Assembly (NCBI RefSeq): GCF_002159975.1
Contig: NZ_NFJR01000007.1
Span: 62,001-126,000, forward strand
From: Barnesiella sp. An22
GTDB lineage: Bacteria > Bacteroidota > Bacteroidia > Bacteroidales > Barnesiellaceae
DNA length: 64,000 bases
Direction: 5' to 3'
The notes beneath the pieces were generated by a model, which ran no database searches, was not told the origin of the DNA, and saw only the letters and a list, made by a program, of their open reading frames with translations. Both the position numbers and the translations under genes were made by a program. Within the stretch, counting starts at the first letter, position 1; each line of letters begins with the position of its first letter. Below are positions 1-8,619 of the stretch, piece after piece.

Positions 1-88
1 CCTGGCGGCTCCGGCTCAACCCTTCGGCCCGCACCGACTGGCCAACCACCAGCAATGCCAAGACCACAGAGAGAATAATACGTTTCAT
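1..88 (-). CDS. Partial secreted protein, N-terminus only
   Basis: An ATG at 88-86 opens a frame that runs off the left edge of the window. The 29 visible residues begin MKRIILSVVLALLVVGQSV and continue RAEG, a typical signal peptide with two basic residues, a hydrophobic core and a small-residue cleavage site. The start overlaps the stop of the upstream diacylglycerol kinase by one base (TGATG), so the two are probably translationally coupled. Nothing of the mature protein is visible, so no function can be given. Confidence 0.6.
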   Translation of the reverse strand, partial: MKRIILSVVLALLVVGQSVRAEGLSRSRQ

Positions 89-468
89 CACGACCACAGG
101 GTTATAAATTTGGGAACAAATATCAACAACCCCACCACGACCGACATGATGGCCACGATGAGCACGGCCCCGGCTGCCAGGTCCTTGGCATGCTTGATGG
201 CCTCGTCGTAATCGGGCGACACCCGGTCGCACAGAGCTTCGATGGCCGAGTTGATGCCCTCGGCCGCCAGCACGACACCGATGCAGAGCACCACGGCCGC
301 CCACTCGAGAGCCGACAGCCTCACCAACGCACCGACCACCACCACACACACGGCTACAAAACAGTGTATCCAGGCATTGTGCTCGCGGCTTATCAACCGG
401 ACGATGCCGCGCCCGGCATACTTGAAGCTGCGGGCTCGAGCGGCAAGACTGAATTTTTTCTTTTCCAT
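88..468 (-). CDS. dgkA: Diacylglycerol kinase (undecaprenol kinase type)
   Basis: A small integral-membrane kinase of the DgkA family, which phosphorylates diacylglycerol or undecaprenol in the inner membrane. From the ATG at 468 it is 126 residues, the usual family size. An earlier ATG at 519 would add 17 poorly conserved residues; 468 is preferred because a purine-rich GAGAAAAG lies just upstream and the product starts MEKKKFSLAARARSFKYAGRG like homologues. The N-terminal cytoplasmic segment is followed by three hydrophobic helices, with the conserved catalytic stretch EGINSAIEALCDR between the second and third. The downstream partial secreted gene overlaps its stop codon. Confidence 0.92.
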   Translation of the reverse strand: MEKKKFSLAARARSFKYAGRGIVRLISREHNAWIHCFVAVCVVVVGALVRLSALEWAAVVLCIGVVLAAEGINSAIEALCDRVSPDYDEAIKHAKDLAAGAVLIVAIMSVVVGLLIFVPKFITLWS

Positions 469-613
469 GGGCTTTTCTCTTTGAGGGACAAAGATACGTC
501 TTTTGCCCGCGAATCGCAATATACCGGGCGTCTGAAGTATTCATCCATATGACCGTACTCTTCCCTCTCCCACTCGGAACAAGGAAGGCGGCACCCTCGA
601 AAGGTTCCGCCTG

Positions 614-646
614 AAAACAAAATACCCCGGCCTGACGACCGGGGTA
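614..646 (-). terminator. Rho-independent terminator after rpmE2
   Basis: An 8-bp perfect stem, 623-630 with 639-646 (TACCCCGG/CCGGGGTA), followed on the minus strand by TTTGTTTT. It lies 28 bases beyond the L31 stop codon. Confidence 0.8.
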
Positions 647-674
647 CTGTTTAATCCTATAATTGAACTGTCAA

Positions 675-926
675 TTATTTCTTGCGATTGCCGTAACGGC
701 TCATGAACTTGTCCACACGACCTGCGGTATCCACGAGTTTCTGTTTACCGGTGAAGAAGGGGTGCGACGAACTGGTGATTTCCAGCTTTACCAGAGGATA
801 GGTAACGCCATCAATTTCGATTGTTTCTTTGGCTGCAACCGTTGAACGGGTGATAAAAATTTCGTCGTTCGACATGTCTTTGAAAACTACGGGACGGTAG
901 TTATCAGGATGGATTCCTTTTTTCAT
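675..926 (-). CDS. rpmE2: 50S ribosomal protein L31, type B
   Basis: An 83-residue L31 of the type B (C-minus) kind, a large-subunit protein at the subunit interface. It starts [20 protein letters not shown], has the conserved [22 protein letters not shown] core, and lacks the CxxC zinc ligands of type A L31. Type B proteins do not need zinc and in many bacteria are zinc-regulated; no Zur-type operator was recognised here. It is monocistronic, with its own promoter (994-1023) and terminator (614-646). Confidence 0.96.
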   Translation of the reverse strand: MKKGIHPDNYRPVVFKDMSNDEIFITRSTVAAKETIEIDGVTYPLVKLEITSSSHPFFTGKQKLVDTAGRVDKFMSRYGNRKK

Positions 927-993
927 TGTTATATCGTCTTTTTAATATTATCAAATGTTCACGTTGGTAGCGTGATTTTTTCGTAATGGCTTG

Positions 994-1023
994 CAAATGT
1001 AGGGATAAGTTTCGACTTAGAAA
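994..1023 (-). promoter_or_regulatory. Bacteroidota-type promoter for rpmE2
   Basis: Minus-strand TACATTTG (1001-994) matches the -7 consensus TAnnTTTG. TTTC at 1023-1020 is a near-match to the -33 TTTG, with 18 bases between. It predicts a 5' UTR of about 60 bases. Confidence 0.6.
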
Positions 1024-1044
1024 AATATTTACTTCACTTTTTCA

Positions 1045-1084
1045 CAAAAAAAGTCCGGCCGGCGCTTTTGGCACCGGCCGGGAC
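1045..1084 (-). terminator. Rho-independent terminator after the biotin-dependent enzyme
   Basis: A GC-rich stem, GTCCGGCCGGCGC (1053-1065) with GCACCGGCCGGGAC (1071-1084), is followed on the minus strand by a run of seven T. It begins 17 bases past the stop codon. Confidence 0.85.
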
Positions 1085-1100
1085 CTGATTTATTCGTCGA

Positions 1101-2957
1101 TTATTCAAATTCGATGAGCGGGTCGTTGGTACCTACCACGTCGTTCTCTTTTACGAGAATGCGTTTTACCTTACCGTTGAGGGTCGAGAGAATATCGTTC
1201 TCCATCTTCATGGCCTCGTATACGAGCACCACGTCGTCCTTCTTCACCTGGTCGCCTACTTTCACTTTGATTTCGACTACCTTGCCACCCATGGGAGCGT
1301 CGATGGTGGGGCCGGTGATGGGCTCAACGGGAGCAGCCTCCTGAACCTCTTCCTTCTTCTCTTCGACAGCCGGTTTCTTGGCCTCGTATTCGGCGGCACG
1401 CACGCCTTTCAAGAAGGTGGTAGCCACGTTGGGGAAGAGCTCGAGCAACAGGTATTCCTGTTCGTTCTCGGCCAGCTTCACACCACCGAACTCGGGCAGC
1501 ACGGGATTCTCGGGAGCCTTGTACGAATTGGTATCGTAGGGCGTCTCGATGGGGCTGCCGGTAATCTTCTCGCGGAACTTGGGATCGACGGGTACCGGCG
1601 TCTTACCGTACTCGCCTTTTACCAAGGCCTTGAACTGGTTCGAAACCGTCGTGTATTCGGGGTTGCCTTTCAGACGGTCGAGGGCGCAGCTTACAGCCTG
1701 GCTACCTACGATTTGGCTGGTAGGCGTAACCAGAGGCACCAGACCGGCATCGGAACGTACCTTCGGAATCAGCTTCATGGCGTCGTCGAGTACGTGCTCG
1801 GCCTTGAGCTGTTTGAGCTGAGCCACCATGTTGGAGTACATACCGCCGGGAACCTCGGCCTCTTTCACCAGTTCGTTGGGTTTGGGGAAACCGAAGTAGT
1901 TTTCGATGGCGTGGCAAGCGTCGAGCAATGCGGGCTCGTCGTTGCGTTTGGCCGCATCGATAGCCGTATCGAAAAGTTTATCAATGTTGTCGGGCAGCTT
2001 GTCGATGAGCGGGTCGAAGGCAATGGGGAAGGAGTCTTTCTTCAGGTCGTAGGCGGCGAGCTCGCGGCGGATACCCAGCAACTCGGCACGAATCTTGCTC
2101 ACGGCGCTCATGTTGACCTCCATCTCCACGCCCAGTTTCTGGCAGAAGATGTAGAGCAACTCGATGGCCGGAGCAGCCGAACCGCCACCGAAATACCAGA
2201 TGTTGGTATCGAGAATGTCTACCCCGTGTATCACGGCCATGAGCGACGAAGCCAGACCGTAACCCGGCGTACAGTGGGTGTGGAAGTCGACGGGTACCTT
2301 CAGTGCCTTTTTCAACTTAGGCATCAGCGAGGCGATACGCGACGGATTTACCAGACCGGCCATATCTTTCAAGGTTACCATCTTGGCACCCAGTTTCTCG
2401 AAGCCGACAGCCTTCTCTACGAAATAGTCGTCGGTAAAGATGGGTTTGGGCAACTTCTTGCCGAAGAGGGCTTTCACCCGGTCCATAAAGGTGATGGTAT
2501 AGTGCGGGTCTACCGTGTAGCATACGGCACCATCGGAGATAGCGCCCACGGCATTTATCTTTTCGACCGACGACTTCACGTTGTTCAGGTCGTTGAGAGC
2601 ATCGAATATACGCATAATTCCCAACCCGTTGGCTACGGCCTCGCGATAAAAACCGTCGAGTACCGAATCGGGATAAGGGGCATATCCAAACAAATTGCGT
2701 CCCCGAGAGAGAGCAGTTAAATACGAAGCGCCGCCAATAGCATCGCTAATGGTTTTGAGGCGGGTCCAAGGGCTCTCGTTCAGATAGCGCATCACCGAGT
2801 CGGGTACTGCACCACCCCATACCTCCATGGCAAAGAAGCCGGCATCCTTATAATAAGGCAATACCCGGTTTATCTGCTCCTGGGTAAGACGAGTTGCGAA
2901 CAAGGATTGTTGCCCATCACGAAGGGTAAGATCTCGAATTTTCAATTTTCTTGACAT
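1101..2957 (-). CDS. oadA: Biotin-dependent carboxyltransferase subunit (oxaloacetate decarboxylase alpha / pyruvate carboxylase subunit B)
   Basis: A 618-residue protein with an HMGL-like carboxyltransferase domain at the N-terminus (LRDGQQSLFATR about residues 13-24; the metal-site region VDFHTHCTPGYG near 225), the conserved PYC/OADA domain in the middle, an Ala/Pro/Glu-rich linker near 510-550, and a C-terminal biotinyl domain with the biotinylation motif EAMKMEN. In this family the domain moves carboxyl between biotin and pyruvate/oxaloacetate. No biotin carboxylase or membrane beta/gamma subunit lies nearby, so the sequence alone does not separate sodium-pumping oxaloacetate decarboxylase from a two-subunit pyruvate carboxylase. 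It is a single-gene unit with its own promoter and terminator. Confidence 0.88.
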   Translation of the reverse strand: MSRKLKIRDLTLRDGQQSLFATRLTQEQINRVLPYYKDAGFFAMEVWGGAVPDSVMRYLNESPWTRLKTISDAIGGASYLTALSRGRNLFGYAPYPDSVLDGFYREAVANGLGIMRIFDALNDLNNVKSSVEKINAVGAISDGAVCYTVDPHYTITFMDRVKALFGKKLPKPIFTDDYFVEKAVGFEKLGAKMVTLKDMAGLVNPSRIASLMPKLKKALKVPVDFHTHCTPGYGLASSLMAVIHGVDILDTNIWYFGGGSAAPAIELLYIFCQKLGVEMEVNMSAVSKIRAELLGIRRELAAYDLKKDSFPIAFDPLIDKLPDNIDKLFDTAIDAAKRNDEPALLDACHAIENYFGFPKPNELVKEAEVPGGMYSNMVAQLKQLKAEHVLDDAMKLIPKVRSDAGLVPLVTPTSQIVGSQAVSCALDRLKGNPEYTTVSNQFKALVKGEYGKTPVPVDPKFREKITGSPIETPYDTNSYKAPENPVLPEFGGVKLAENEQEYLLLELFPNVATTFLKGVRAAEYEAKKPAVEEKKEEVQEAAPVEPITGPTIDAPMGGKVVEIKVKVGDQVKKDDVVLVYEAMKMENDILSTLNGKVKRILVKENDVVGTNDPLIEFE

Positions 2958-3012
2958 AGCAATCTGATTTAATAGGTGTTACTTTTTTCCACATTACATG
3001 ATTTCAAGCATA

Positions 3013-3043
3013 CAAATATAATATTCTTTAACTTATAATCAAA
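3013..3043 (-). promoter_or_regulatory. Bacteroidota-type promoter for oadA
   Basis: Minus-strand TTTG (3043-3040), 19 bases, then TATATTTG (3020-3013): both elements match consensus. A plus-strand TACTTTTG at 3054-3061, for the divergent phosphatase gene, sits next to it without a clear -33 box. Confidence 0.8.
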
Positions 3044-3092
3044 AGAAAAAGCGTACTTTTGTATCTCGAACGAATTTTCAAGGCATTCGCGT

Positions 3093-3824
3093 ATGTTCAA
3101 TTTCTTCCATAAAAAGTCTGCCGAAAAGCCTCTATTCCCCTATACAACAGAGGTTCACTGCCATATACTGCCGGGTATCGACGACGGTTCGCCCGACACC
3201 GAGCACTCGCTGCCCCTGCTGCGCCAGATGCGCGAATGGGGCATCGAAAAGGTAATCGCTACCCCTCACGTGACCGAAGCTACCTTCGAGAATACCCCGC
3301 AAACCGTGGGCGATGCCTACGACCGGCTGTGCCGCGAACCCGAGTTTGGCGAGCTGGGCATACAGTTGTGCTACTCGGCCGAGTATCGCATGGACGACAA
3401 TTTCCTGGCCATACTGCAACGCAACGAGGTGATGCCCATGCCGGGCAACCACCTGCTCATCGAGAACTCGTTTCTGCAACCTTTCTGGAACATCAAGGAG
3501 CTGGTCTTCGACCTGCAGCTCAAGGGCTTCTCGCCCATACTGGCCCACCCCGAGCGGTATGCCTATTACTACGACGACAAGAAAATCTATCAGGAGCTGC
3601 ACGACCAGGGATGCGAATTTCAGGTCAACCTGCTCTCGCTGGCCGGCTACTACAACAAGCGGACGAAAGAGGTGGCCGAGTGGCTGGTCTCGAAACAGAT
3701 GGTCGATTACCTGGGCAGCGACATGCACAACAGCAACCACGCCCAGCACATAGGCCGCTACCTCGCCAGCAAGGAGTTTGTGCGCCACATGCGCAACATT
3801 ACCCCCCGTAACAACACCTTGTAA
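3093..3824 (+). CDS. CpsB/YwqE-type protein-tyrosine phosphatase (PHP fold)
   Basis: A 243-residue polymerase-and-histidinol-phosphatase (PHP) family protein of the bacterial tyrosine-phosphatase group, which controls capsule or exopolysaccharide synthesis through tyrosine kinases. Metal-binding motifs are visible: TEVHCHILPGIDDG (residues 19-32), ATPHVTE (about 57), the buried acid in LLIENSF, and AHPERY followed by GSDMHNSNH near the C-terminus. There is no signal peptide, so it should be cytoplasmic. No kinase or polysaccharide genes lie next to it, so the substrate is not indicated. It converges on the penicillin-binding protein gene with a shared terminator between. Confidence 0.88.
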   Translation: MFNFFHKKSAEKPLFPYTTEVHCHILPGIDDGSPDTEHSLPLLRQMREWGIEKVIATPHVTEATFENTPQTVGDAYDRLCREPEFGELGIQLCYSAEYRMDDNFLAILQRNEVMPMPGNHLLIENSFLQPFWNIKELVFDLQLKGFSPILAHPERYAYYYDDKKIYQELHDQGCEFQVNLLSLAGYYNKRTKEVAEWLVSKQMVDYLGSDMHNSNHAQHIGRYLASKEFVRHMRNITPRNNTL

Positions 3825-3841
3825 ACATACTCCCCCTATAC

Positions 3842-3878
3842 GACAAGAGAGGCAAGTCACGCACTCGCCTCTCTTGTT
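3842..3878. terminator. Bidirectional terminator between convergent genes
   Basis: ACAAGAGAGGCAAGT pairs with ACTCGCCTCTCTTGT across a short loop. It lies 17 bases after the phosphatase stop and 20 before the PBP1A stop. Confidence 0.7.
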
Positions 3879-3897
3879 GCATCTATTGTAGTTATCT

Positions 3898-6264
3898 TTA
3901 ATCGAATATTCCCTCGATACTCTCCATCGGAGCCTCCTGGGCGGGCTCCTCGACGTAGGAACCGCCACTGCAGGGGTCGGCATACTCGGCCGGAATCTCA
4001 AAGTTGCTCTGCTGTGAATAGCCCAGCGTGGGGTCGGCATAGACCTTCTGCATGTAGAGGCCGTAGATAGGCAGGGCCATGCTGGCACCCTGACCGTCGG
4101 CCATGCCGTCGAAGTGAATCGAGCGGTCCTCGCCACCTACCCACACGCCCGAAACCAGGTCGGGGGTAAAGCCCATGAACCAACCGTCGGAGTTGTTGTT
4201 GGTCGTACCCGTCTTGCCACCCATCGGAGCCGTGATGCCGTAGCGGTAACGCACGCGGCCGCCGGTACCGTGGTCGATGACGTCGCGCAACATGGGCAGA
4301 ATGCGGTAGTAGGCCTGTTCGCTGAAGACCTCGGTCATCGTGGGGTTGAACTCGGCAATCACATTGCCCAGATTATCTTCTATGCGGGTGACATAGAGGG
4401 GGTCTACCCGCACTCCTTTGTTCGAAAAAGCGGTATAGGCGGTCACCATCTCCTCGACCGAAACGTCGACCGGACCCAGACAGAGCGATACCACCTCGTC
4501 GATTTTATTCTTGATACCGAACGAGTGCATCAGCCGGGCCAGCGACGAGGGCGACAGCTTGTCCATCAACCGGGCCGAAATCCAGTTGTTCGAGTTGGCC
4601 AACCCCCAGCGGAGGGTCACCATCTCGCCCACCCTCGCCTTCGACGAGTTGCGGGGCGACCACGCCTTGCCGTCTTCGGTGATGAGCGTGGGCTGTTCGT
4701 TCAGGAACATGTCGCAGGGGGTGAAGCCCTCTTCCATGGCCAGCGTATAGAGGAACGGTTTCACCGTCGACCCGATTTGCCGGCGGCCTACCGACACCAT
4801 GTTGTATTGGAAATGCTCGAAATCGGGTCCACCCACATAGGCTTTCACATGGCCTGTATGGGGATCCATCGACATGAAGCCCGTGCGGAGGAACGACTTC
4901 TGATACCGTATCGAATCCATGGGCGACATAATCGTATCGATCATGCCGTCGTACGAGAAGACCTGCATCTCGACCGGCGTAACGAAGGCCTGCCGGATGC
5001 GCTCGTCGCTCGCCCCGGCCTGCTTCATGGCCCGGTAGCGGTCGGACTGTTTCATGGCCCGCTCGAGAATGCCCTCGCGCTCCTCCTTCGTGATGCTGCG
5101 CGAGAAGGGTGCGTAGCTGCGTCCCTTTTTCTCGGCAAAAAAGCGGGGTTGCAGGTAGTGGCCCAGATGCTCCTCGACAGCCTCCTCGGCATAGCGCTGC
5201 ATGCGCGAGTCGATGGTCGTGTAGATTTTGAGACCGTCGGTATAGATATTGTATTTCGAGCCATCGGCCTTGCGGTTCTTCTCGCACCAGCCATAGAGCG
5301 GGTTGGTGGCCCAGGCTATGGAGTCGTCGACAAATTTCTGAGCCTCCCAGCCGCGGTAGTCGGCCCGGTCGGGTTTCTTGGCCGTCATCATCAAGCGCAA
5401 CTGCTCTCTGAAGTAGGGCGCCAATCCCTCCTTGTGGTCGACCCGCGTGTAGTGCAGCTCCAGCGGCAAAGCCTGCAGCGAGTCACGCTCGGCCTTGGTA
5501 ATGTATTTGGCTTTGTACATCTGGTCCAACACCGTGTTGCGGCGCCCGCGCGTGCGCTCGTTATAGCGGCGCGGATTGTAGTACGAAGGGTTTTTACACA
5601 TGCCCACCAGCGTGGCTGCCTCCTCGATTTTCAGCTTGTCGGGGGTGGTGTGGAAGTAAATGTAAGCAGCCGACTGGATACCCACCGCATTGTTGAGGAA
5701 GTCGAAGTGGTTGAGATACATGTTCACAATCTCCTCCTTGGTATAGAAGCGTTCGAGCTGTACGGCGATGACCCACTCCTGCGGTTTCTGGAAGAGGCGC
5801 TCCACGATGTTGTCGGCACTGGGCGAATAGAGCAGCTTGGCCAACTGTTGGGTGATGGTACTTCCACCGCCGGCACTCTTCTGGAAAAAGAGTCCACGCT
5901 TGATGAAGGCCCGGAAGAGCGCCTTCACGTCGATACCCGAGTGGTCCTTGAAGCGGATGTCTTCAGTAGCGATAAGGGCTTCGACCAGGTAGGGCGAGAT
6001 TTCGTCGTAGTGCACATACACCCGGTTACTCTTGCTCTGGTAGAAACGACCTATCACCTGCATGTCGGACGAATAGATTTCCGAAGCGAACTTATCCTTG
6101 GGGTTCTCCATATCCTCGATGGGCGGCATGTAGCCGATCCATCCCCAGGCAATCATGGCAAAAGCGACCACGGCAAGGAGCACCAGGGCACCGAAGGTAA
6201 TCCACATATATTTAATTACACGAGAGGTGTCGCTAAAAGCGCTTTTAATCCTATCCACTTTCAT
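3898..6264 (-). CDS. mrcA: Penicillin-binding protein 1A, bifunctional peptidoglycan synthase
   Basis: A class A penicillin-binding protein, 788 residues from the chosen start. It polymerises and cross-links peptidoglycan at the outer face of the inner membrane. One membrane segment (FGALVLLAVVAFAMIAWGWIG) follows a short cytoplasmic tail. The GT51 domain shows ATEDIRFKDHSGID and GGGSTITQQLAK. The transpeptidase domain has SxxK in GSTVKPFLY, SNN in LANSNNW, and KTGTTNNNSDGWF. The start at 6264 is chosen over an upstream frame to 6330 because AGGAAAG precedes it and the likely -7 element (caaaggta at 6340-6347) would leave no leader for 6330. It is divergent from pyrB. Confidence 0.93.
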   Translation of the reverse strand: MKVDRIKSAFSDTSRVIKYMWITFGALVLLAVVAFAMIAWGWIGYMPPIEDMENPKDKFASEIYSSDMQVIGRFYQSKSNRVYVHYDEISPYLVEALIATEDIRFKDHSGIDVKALFRAFIKRGLFFQKSAGGGSTITQQLAKLLYSPSADNIVERLFQKPQEWVIAVQLERFYTKEEIVNMYLNHFDFLNNAVGIQSAAYIYFHTTPDKLKIEEAATLVGMCKNPSYYNPRRYNERTRGRRNTVLDQMYKAKYITKAERDSLQALPLELHYTRVDHKEGLAPYFREQLRLMMTAKKPDRADYRGWEAQKFVDDSIAWATNPLYGWCEKNRKADGSKYNIYTDGLKIYTTIDSRMQRYAEEAVEEHLGHYLQPRFFAEKKGRSYAPFSRSITKEEREGILERAMKQSDRYRAMKQAGASDERIRQAFVTPVEMQVFSYDGMIDTIMSPMDSIRYQKSFLRTGFMSMDPHTGHVKAYVGGPDFEHFQYNMVSVGRRQIGSTVKPFLYTLAMEEGFTPCDMFLNEQPTLITEDGKAWSPRNSSKARVGEMVTLRWGLANSNNWISARLMDKLSPSSLARLMHSFGIKNKIDEVVSLCLGPVDVSVEEMVTAYTAFSNKGVRVDPLYVTRIEDNLGNVIAEFNPTMTEVFSEQAYYRILPMLRDVIDHGTGGRVRYRYGITAPMGGKTGTTNNNSDGWFMGFTPDLVSGVWVGGEDRSIHFDGMADGQGASMALPIYGLYMQKVYADPTLGYSQQSNFEIPAEYADPCSGGSYVEEPAQEAPMESIEGIFD

Positions 6265-6411
6265 TGTCTTTCCTATATATCTACGATTTTGCGGCCCGAG
6301 ACTCACACCTGCAAATCCCTTTAAAGCCAATTACTAAAGCAAAGGTAGCAAATATATTTCATTCAACGACATATTGCAGATTTATAAAGAATATTTTTTA
6401 TGGCTAAACAG

Positions 6412-6442
6412 TTTGGCTTTCGCCCTTTTTTTACTATCTTTG
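6412..6442 (+). promoter_or_regulatory. Bacteroidota-type promoter for the pyrB leader
   Basis: TTTG at 6412-6415 and TATCTTTG at 6435-6442 match both elements exactly, 19 bases apart. Transcription should begin near 6448, so the leader RNA would be about 175 bases before pyrB. Confidence 0.85.
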
Positions 6443-6451
6443 CTTATCGAA

Positions 6452-6556
6452 ATGAATTGGCGGGAACAGACATATAATCCATTACAACAAAGGCATTTTT
6501 ACAAACGCCGGGGATTATATTCTCTCCAACATAGAACGAACAGCAAGCCAGCGTGA
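6452..6556 (+). CDS. Putative pyrBI leader peptide (34 residues)
   Basis: ATG at 6452, only a few bases after the predicted transcription start, opens a 34-codon frame beginning [15 protein letters not shown] and ending NSKPA. Its TGA stop (6554-6556) falls inside the 5' arm of the downstream terminator hairpin. This is the geometry of the Escherichia coli pyrBI leader, where a ribosome finishing the leader peptide prevents the attenuator from forming. No similarity to the E. coli peptide is claimed. Translation would be nearly leaderless and is unproven. Confidence 0.4.
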   Translation: MNWREQTYNPLQQRHFYKRRGLYSLQHRTNSKPA

Positions 6557-6582
6557 CATTCATTGTCGTGTTGGCTTTTTTT
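6545..6582 (+). terminator. Attenuator-like terminator in the pyrB leader
   Basis: A 12-bp stem without bulges, 6547-6558 (GCCAGCGTGACA) with 6564-6575 (TGTCGTGTTGGC), counting three G-U pairs, extended by two A-T pairs and closed by a 5-base loop. Seven T follow directly. It lies downstream of the pyrB promoter and upstream of the pyrB start, so it must be passed to express pyrB. The preceding gene is divergent and cannot be its target. Confidence 0.75.
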
Positions 6583-6624
6583 ATGGACAACCATAGTGTA
6601 ACCTATAAACAAATCATACCGACG

Positions 6625-7539
6625 ATGAAACCTGAGAGTTTAGTATCTATTACCGATTTTTCAAAAGAAGAAATTCTGGACCTGCTCCAAACTGCAAGTC
6701 GATTCGAGGCTAATCCCAACCAAAAGATTCTGGAAGGCAAAGTCGTGGCCACGCTCTTCTTCGAGCCATCGACCCGCACCCGCCTCAGTTTCGAGACTGC
6801 CGTCAACCGACTGGGCGGAAGAATCATCGGCTTCTCCGACGCCAGCACCACCAGCTCGTCGAAGGGCGAGACGCTGAAAGACACCATCATGATGGTGAGC
6901 AACTATGTCGACCTGATCATCATGCGGCACCACCTCGAAGGGGCCGCCCGTTACGCCTCGGAGATTGCATCGGTGCCCGTCATCAACGCCGGCGACGGTG
7001 CCAACCAACACCCCTCGCAGACGATGCTCGACCTCTACTCGATTTACAAGACACAAGGTACCCTCTCAAACCTGAACATCACGATGGTAGGCGATTTGAA
7101 ATACGGGCGCACGGTACACTCGCTGCTCATGGCCATGTCGCACTTCAACCCCACCTTCCACTTCGTCGCTCCCGACGAGTTGAAGATGCCCATCGAGTAC
7201 AAGATATTCTGCGAGCAGCACCACATCCCCTACTTCGAGCACTCCGAATTTTCCGAGGATGTCATCAACCAGGCCGACATTCTCTACATGACCCGCGTAC
7301 AGCGCGAACGGTTTACCGACCTCATGGAGTACGAGAAGGTAAAGAACGTCTACACTTTGCACAACAGCATGCTCGAGCACAGCAAAGACAACCTGCGGGT
7401 TCTGCACCCGCTGCCCCGTGTCAACGAAATCTCATACGACGTCGACAGCAACCCCAAGGCATACTACTTCCAACAGGCCCAAAACGGTCTGTATGCCCGG
7501 CAAGCCATCATCTGCAAAGTATTAGGAATTGAAGTTTAA
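6625..7539 (+). CDS. pyrB: Aspartate carbamoyltransferase, catalytic subunit
   Basis: Catalyses carbamoyl phosphate + aspartate to carbamoyl-aspartate, the first committed step of pyrimidine synthesis. From ATG 6625 it is 304 residues, starting [20 protein letters not shown]. The carbamoyl-phosphate loop [13 protein letters not shown], the [11 protein letters not shown] loop, HPSQTMLDL and HPLPRV are all intact. The frame stays open upstream to ATG 6583 and GTG 6553, but those lie in or beside the terminator hairpin and add residues not seen in the family. The regulatory subunit follows after 21 bases. Expression probably depends on the attenuator upstream. Confidence 0.97.
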   Translation: MKPESLVSITDFSKEEILDLLQTASRFEANPNQKILEGKVVATLFFEPSTRTRLSFETAVNRLGGRIIGFSDASTTSSSKGETLKDTIMMVSNYVDLIIMRHHLEGAARYASEIASVPVINAGDGANQHPSQTMLDLYSIYKTQGTLSNLNITMVGDLKYGRTVHSLLMAMSHFNPTFHFVAPDELKMPIEYKIFCEQHHIPYFEHSEFSEDVINQADILYMTRVQRERFTDLMEYEKVKNVYTLHNSMLEHSKDNLRVLHPLPRVNEISYDVDSNPKAYYFQQAQNGLYARQAIICKVLGIEV

Positions 7540-7560
7540 CCCCCCACCATTTCGAAAATC

Positions 7561-8022
7561 ATGAACGTCGAAAAGAAAGAATTAAAAGTAGCTGCCCTCG
7601 AAAACGGAACGGTGATCGACCACATTCCCTCGAACCAACTTTTCAAAGTGGTCTCTATCCTGGGCCTCGAAAACTGCCCCAACAGCATAACCATAGGCAA
7701 CAACCTCGCCAGCAAGAAGATAGGTAAAAAGGGCATCATCAAGGTGGCCGACCGCTTCTTCAAGGAAGAGGACCTGAACAAGATAGCCCTGGTAGCTCCC
7801 GAAGCGCAAATCAACATCATACACGACTACCAGGTGACCGAGAAGCGCAAGGTATCGCTCCCCGACGTGGTGCACGGCATCATCCGTTGCAGCAACCCCA
7901 AGTGCATCACCAACAACGAACCCATGGAGACGATCTTCCACGTGGTCGACAAGGTGAACATTCAGGTCAAATGCCACTACTGCGAACGCTCGGTATCGAA
8001 AGACGAAATAGAAATCTGCTAA
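7561..8022 (+). CDS. pyrI: Aspartate carbamoyltransferase, regulatory subunit
   Basis: A 153-residue regulatory chain that binds nucleotide effectors and holds catalytic trimers together. The N-terminal allosteric domain includes GTVIDHIPSNQLFKVVSILGL. The C-terminal zinc domain has four cysteines: CSNPKC (CX4C), then CHYC (CX2C), as in E. coli PyrI. It follows pyrB in one operon, so the enzyme should be the allosteric dodecameric form. The gene after it starts 13 bases on and may share the transcript. Confidence 0.97.
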   Translation: MNVEKKELKVAALENGTVIDHIPSNQLFKVVSILGLENCPNSITIGNNLASKKIGKKGIIKVADRFFKEEDLNKIALVAPEAQINIIHDYQVTEKRKVSLPDVVHGIIRCSNPKCITNNEPMETIFHVVDKVNIQVKCHYCERSVSKDEIEIC

Positions 8023-8035
8023 CTCGCACCGGCCC

Positions 8036-8605
8036 ATGAAACAGACCTGGAAACCCGGGACCACCATCTACCCGCTGCCCGCCGCACTGGTGAGTTGCGG
8101 CAGCACGCCCGAAGAGTACAACCTGCTTACCGTCAGCTGGGTGGGCACGATATGTACCAACCCGCCCATGTGCTATGTGTCGATACGTCCCGAGCGCTAC
8201 TCCTACGAGATTCTGCGCAAGAACATGGAGTTTGTCATCAACCTCACTACTGTCGAGATGGCCCATGCGACCGACTGGTGCGGCGTCACCTCGGGCAAAG
8301 ACTACAACAAGTTCGAGAAGACCGGGCTCACCCCCCGCCAGGCACAAATCGTGCAGGCCCCCTACGTAGACGAGTCGCCCCTCTGTATCGAATGCAAGGC
8401 CCGCGAAATCGTACGCCTGGGCTCGCACGACATGTTCATCGCCGACGTCGTCAACCTGCTGGCCGACGACCGCTACATCGACCCCTCGACCGGCGCCTTC
8501 GACATGCAGAAGGCCAACCTGCTGGTCTACTCGCACGGGCACTACTACGAGATGGGTCGCGAGATAGGCAAGTTCGGCTGGTCGGTACAAAAGAAAAACA
8601 AATAG
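8036..8605 (+). CDS. Flavin reductase family protein
   Basis: A 189-residue FMN-binding split-barrel protein of the flavin-reductase-like group. It begins MKQTWKPGTTIYPLPAALVSCG; conserved features include NLLTVSWVGTICTNPPMCYVSIRPERYS and EFVINL. There is no signal peptide. Homologues reduce or simply bind flavin and the physiological partner is usually unknown; the position behind pyrBI does not identify it. The spacing of 13 bases from pyrI suggests co-transcription. Confidence 0.8.
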   Translation: MKQTWKPGTTIYPLPAALVSCGSTPEEYNLLTVSWVGTICTNPPMCYVSIRPERYSYEILRKNMEFVINLTTVEMAHATDWCGVTSGKDYNKFEKTGLTPRQAQIVQAPYVDESPLCIECKAREIVRLGSHDMFIADVVNLLADDRYIDPSTGAFDMQKANLLVYSHGHYYEMGREIGKFGWSVQKKNK

Positions 8606-8619
8606 ACAAATACACGCGC

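Noticed and set aside
4114-6324. Very long open frame on the plus strand opposite the PBP1A gene, and similar long frames opposite priA (13366-15834), GH97 (58189-60678) and others
   Set aside because: They mirror GC-rich coding sequence on the other strand, have no recognisable motifs, no promoter and no start context. Coding-strand shadows.
6374-6451. Longer version of the pyrB leader peptide starting before the promoter -7 box
   Set aside because: Those codons lie upstream of the predicted transcription start, so only the part from ATG 6452 could be translated from this promoter.
8095-8619. N-terminal extension of the outer-membrane barrel frame back into the flavin reductase gene
   Set aside because: The signal peptide begins at 8620, and the extension is low-complexity Arg/Pro-rich sequence typical of a shadow frame.
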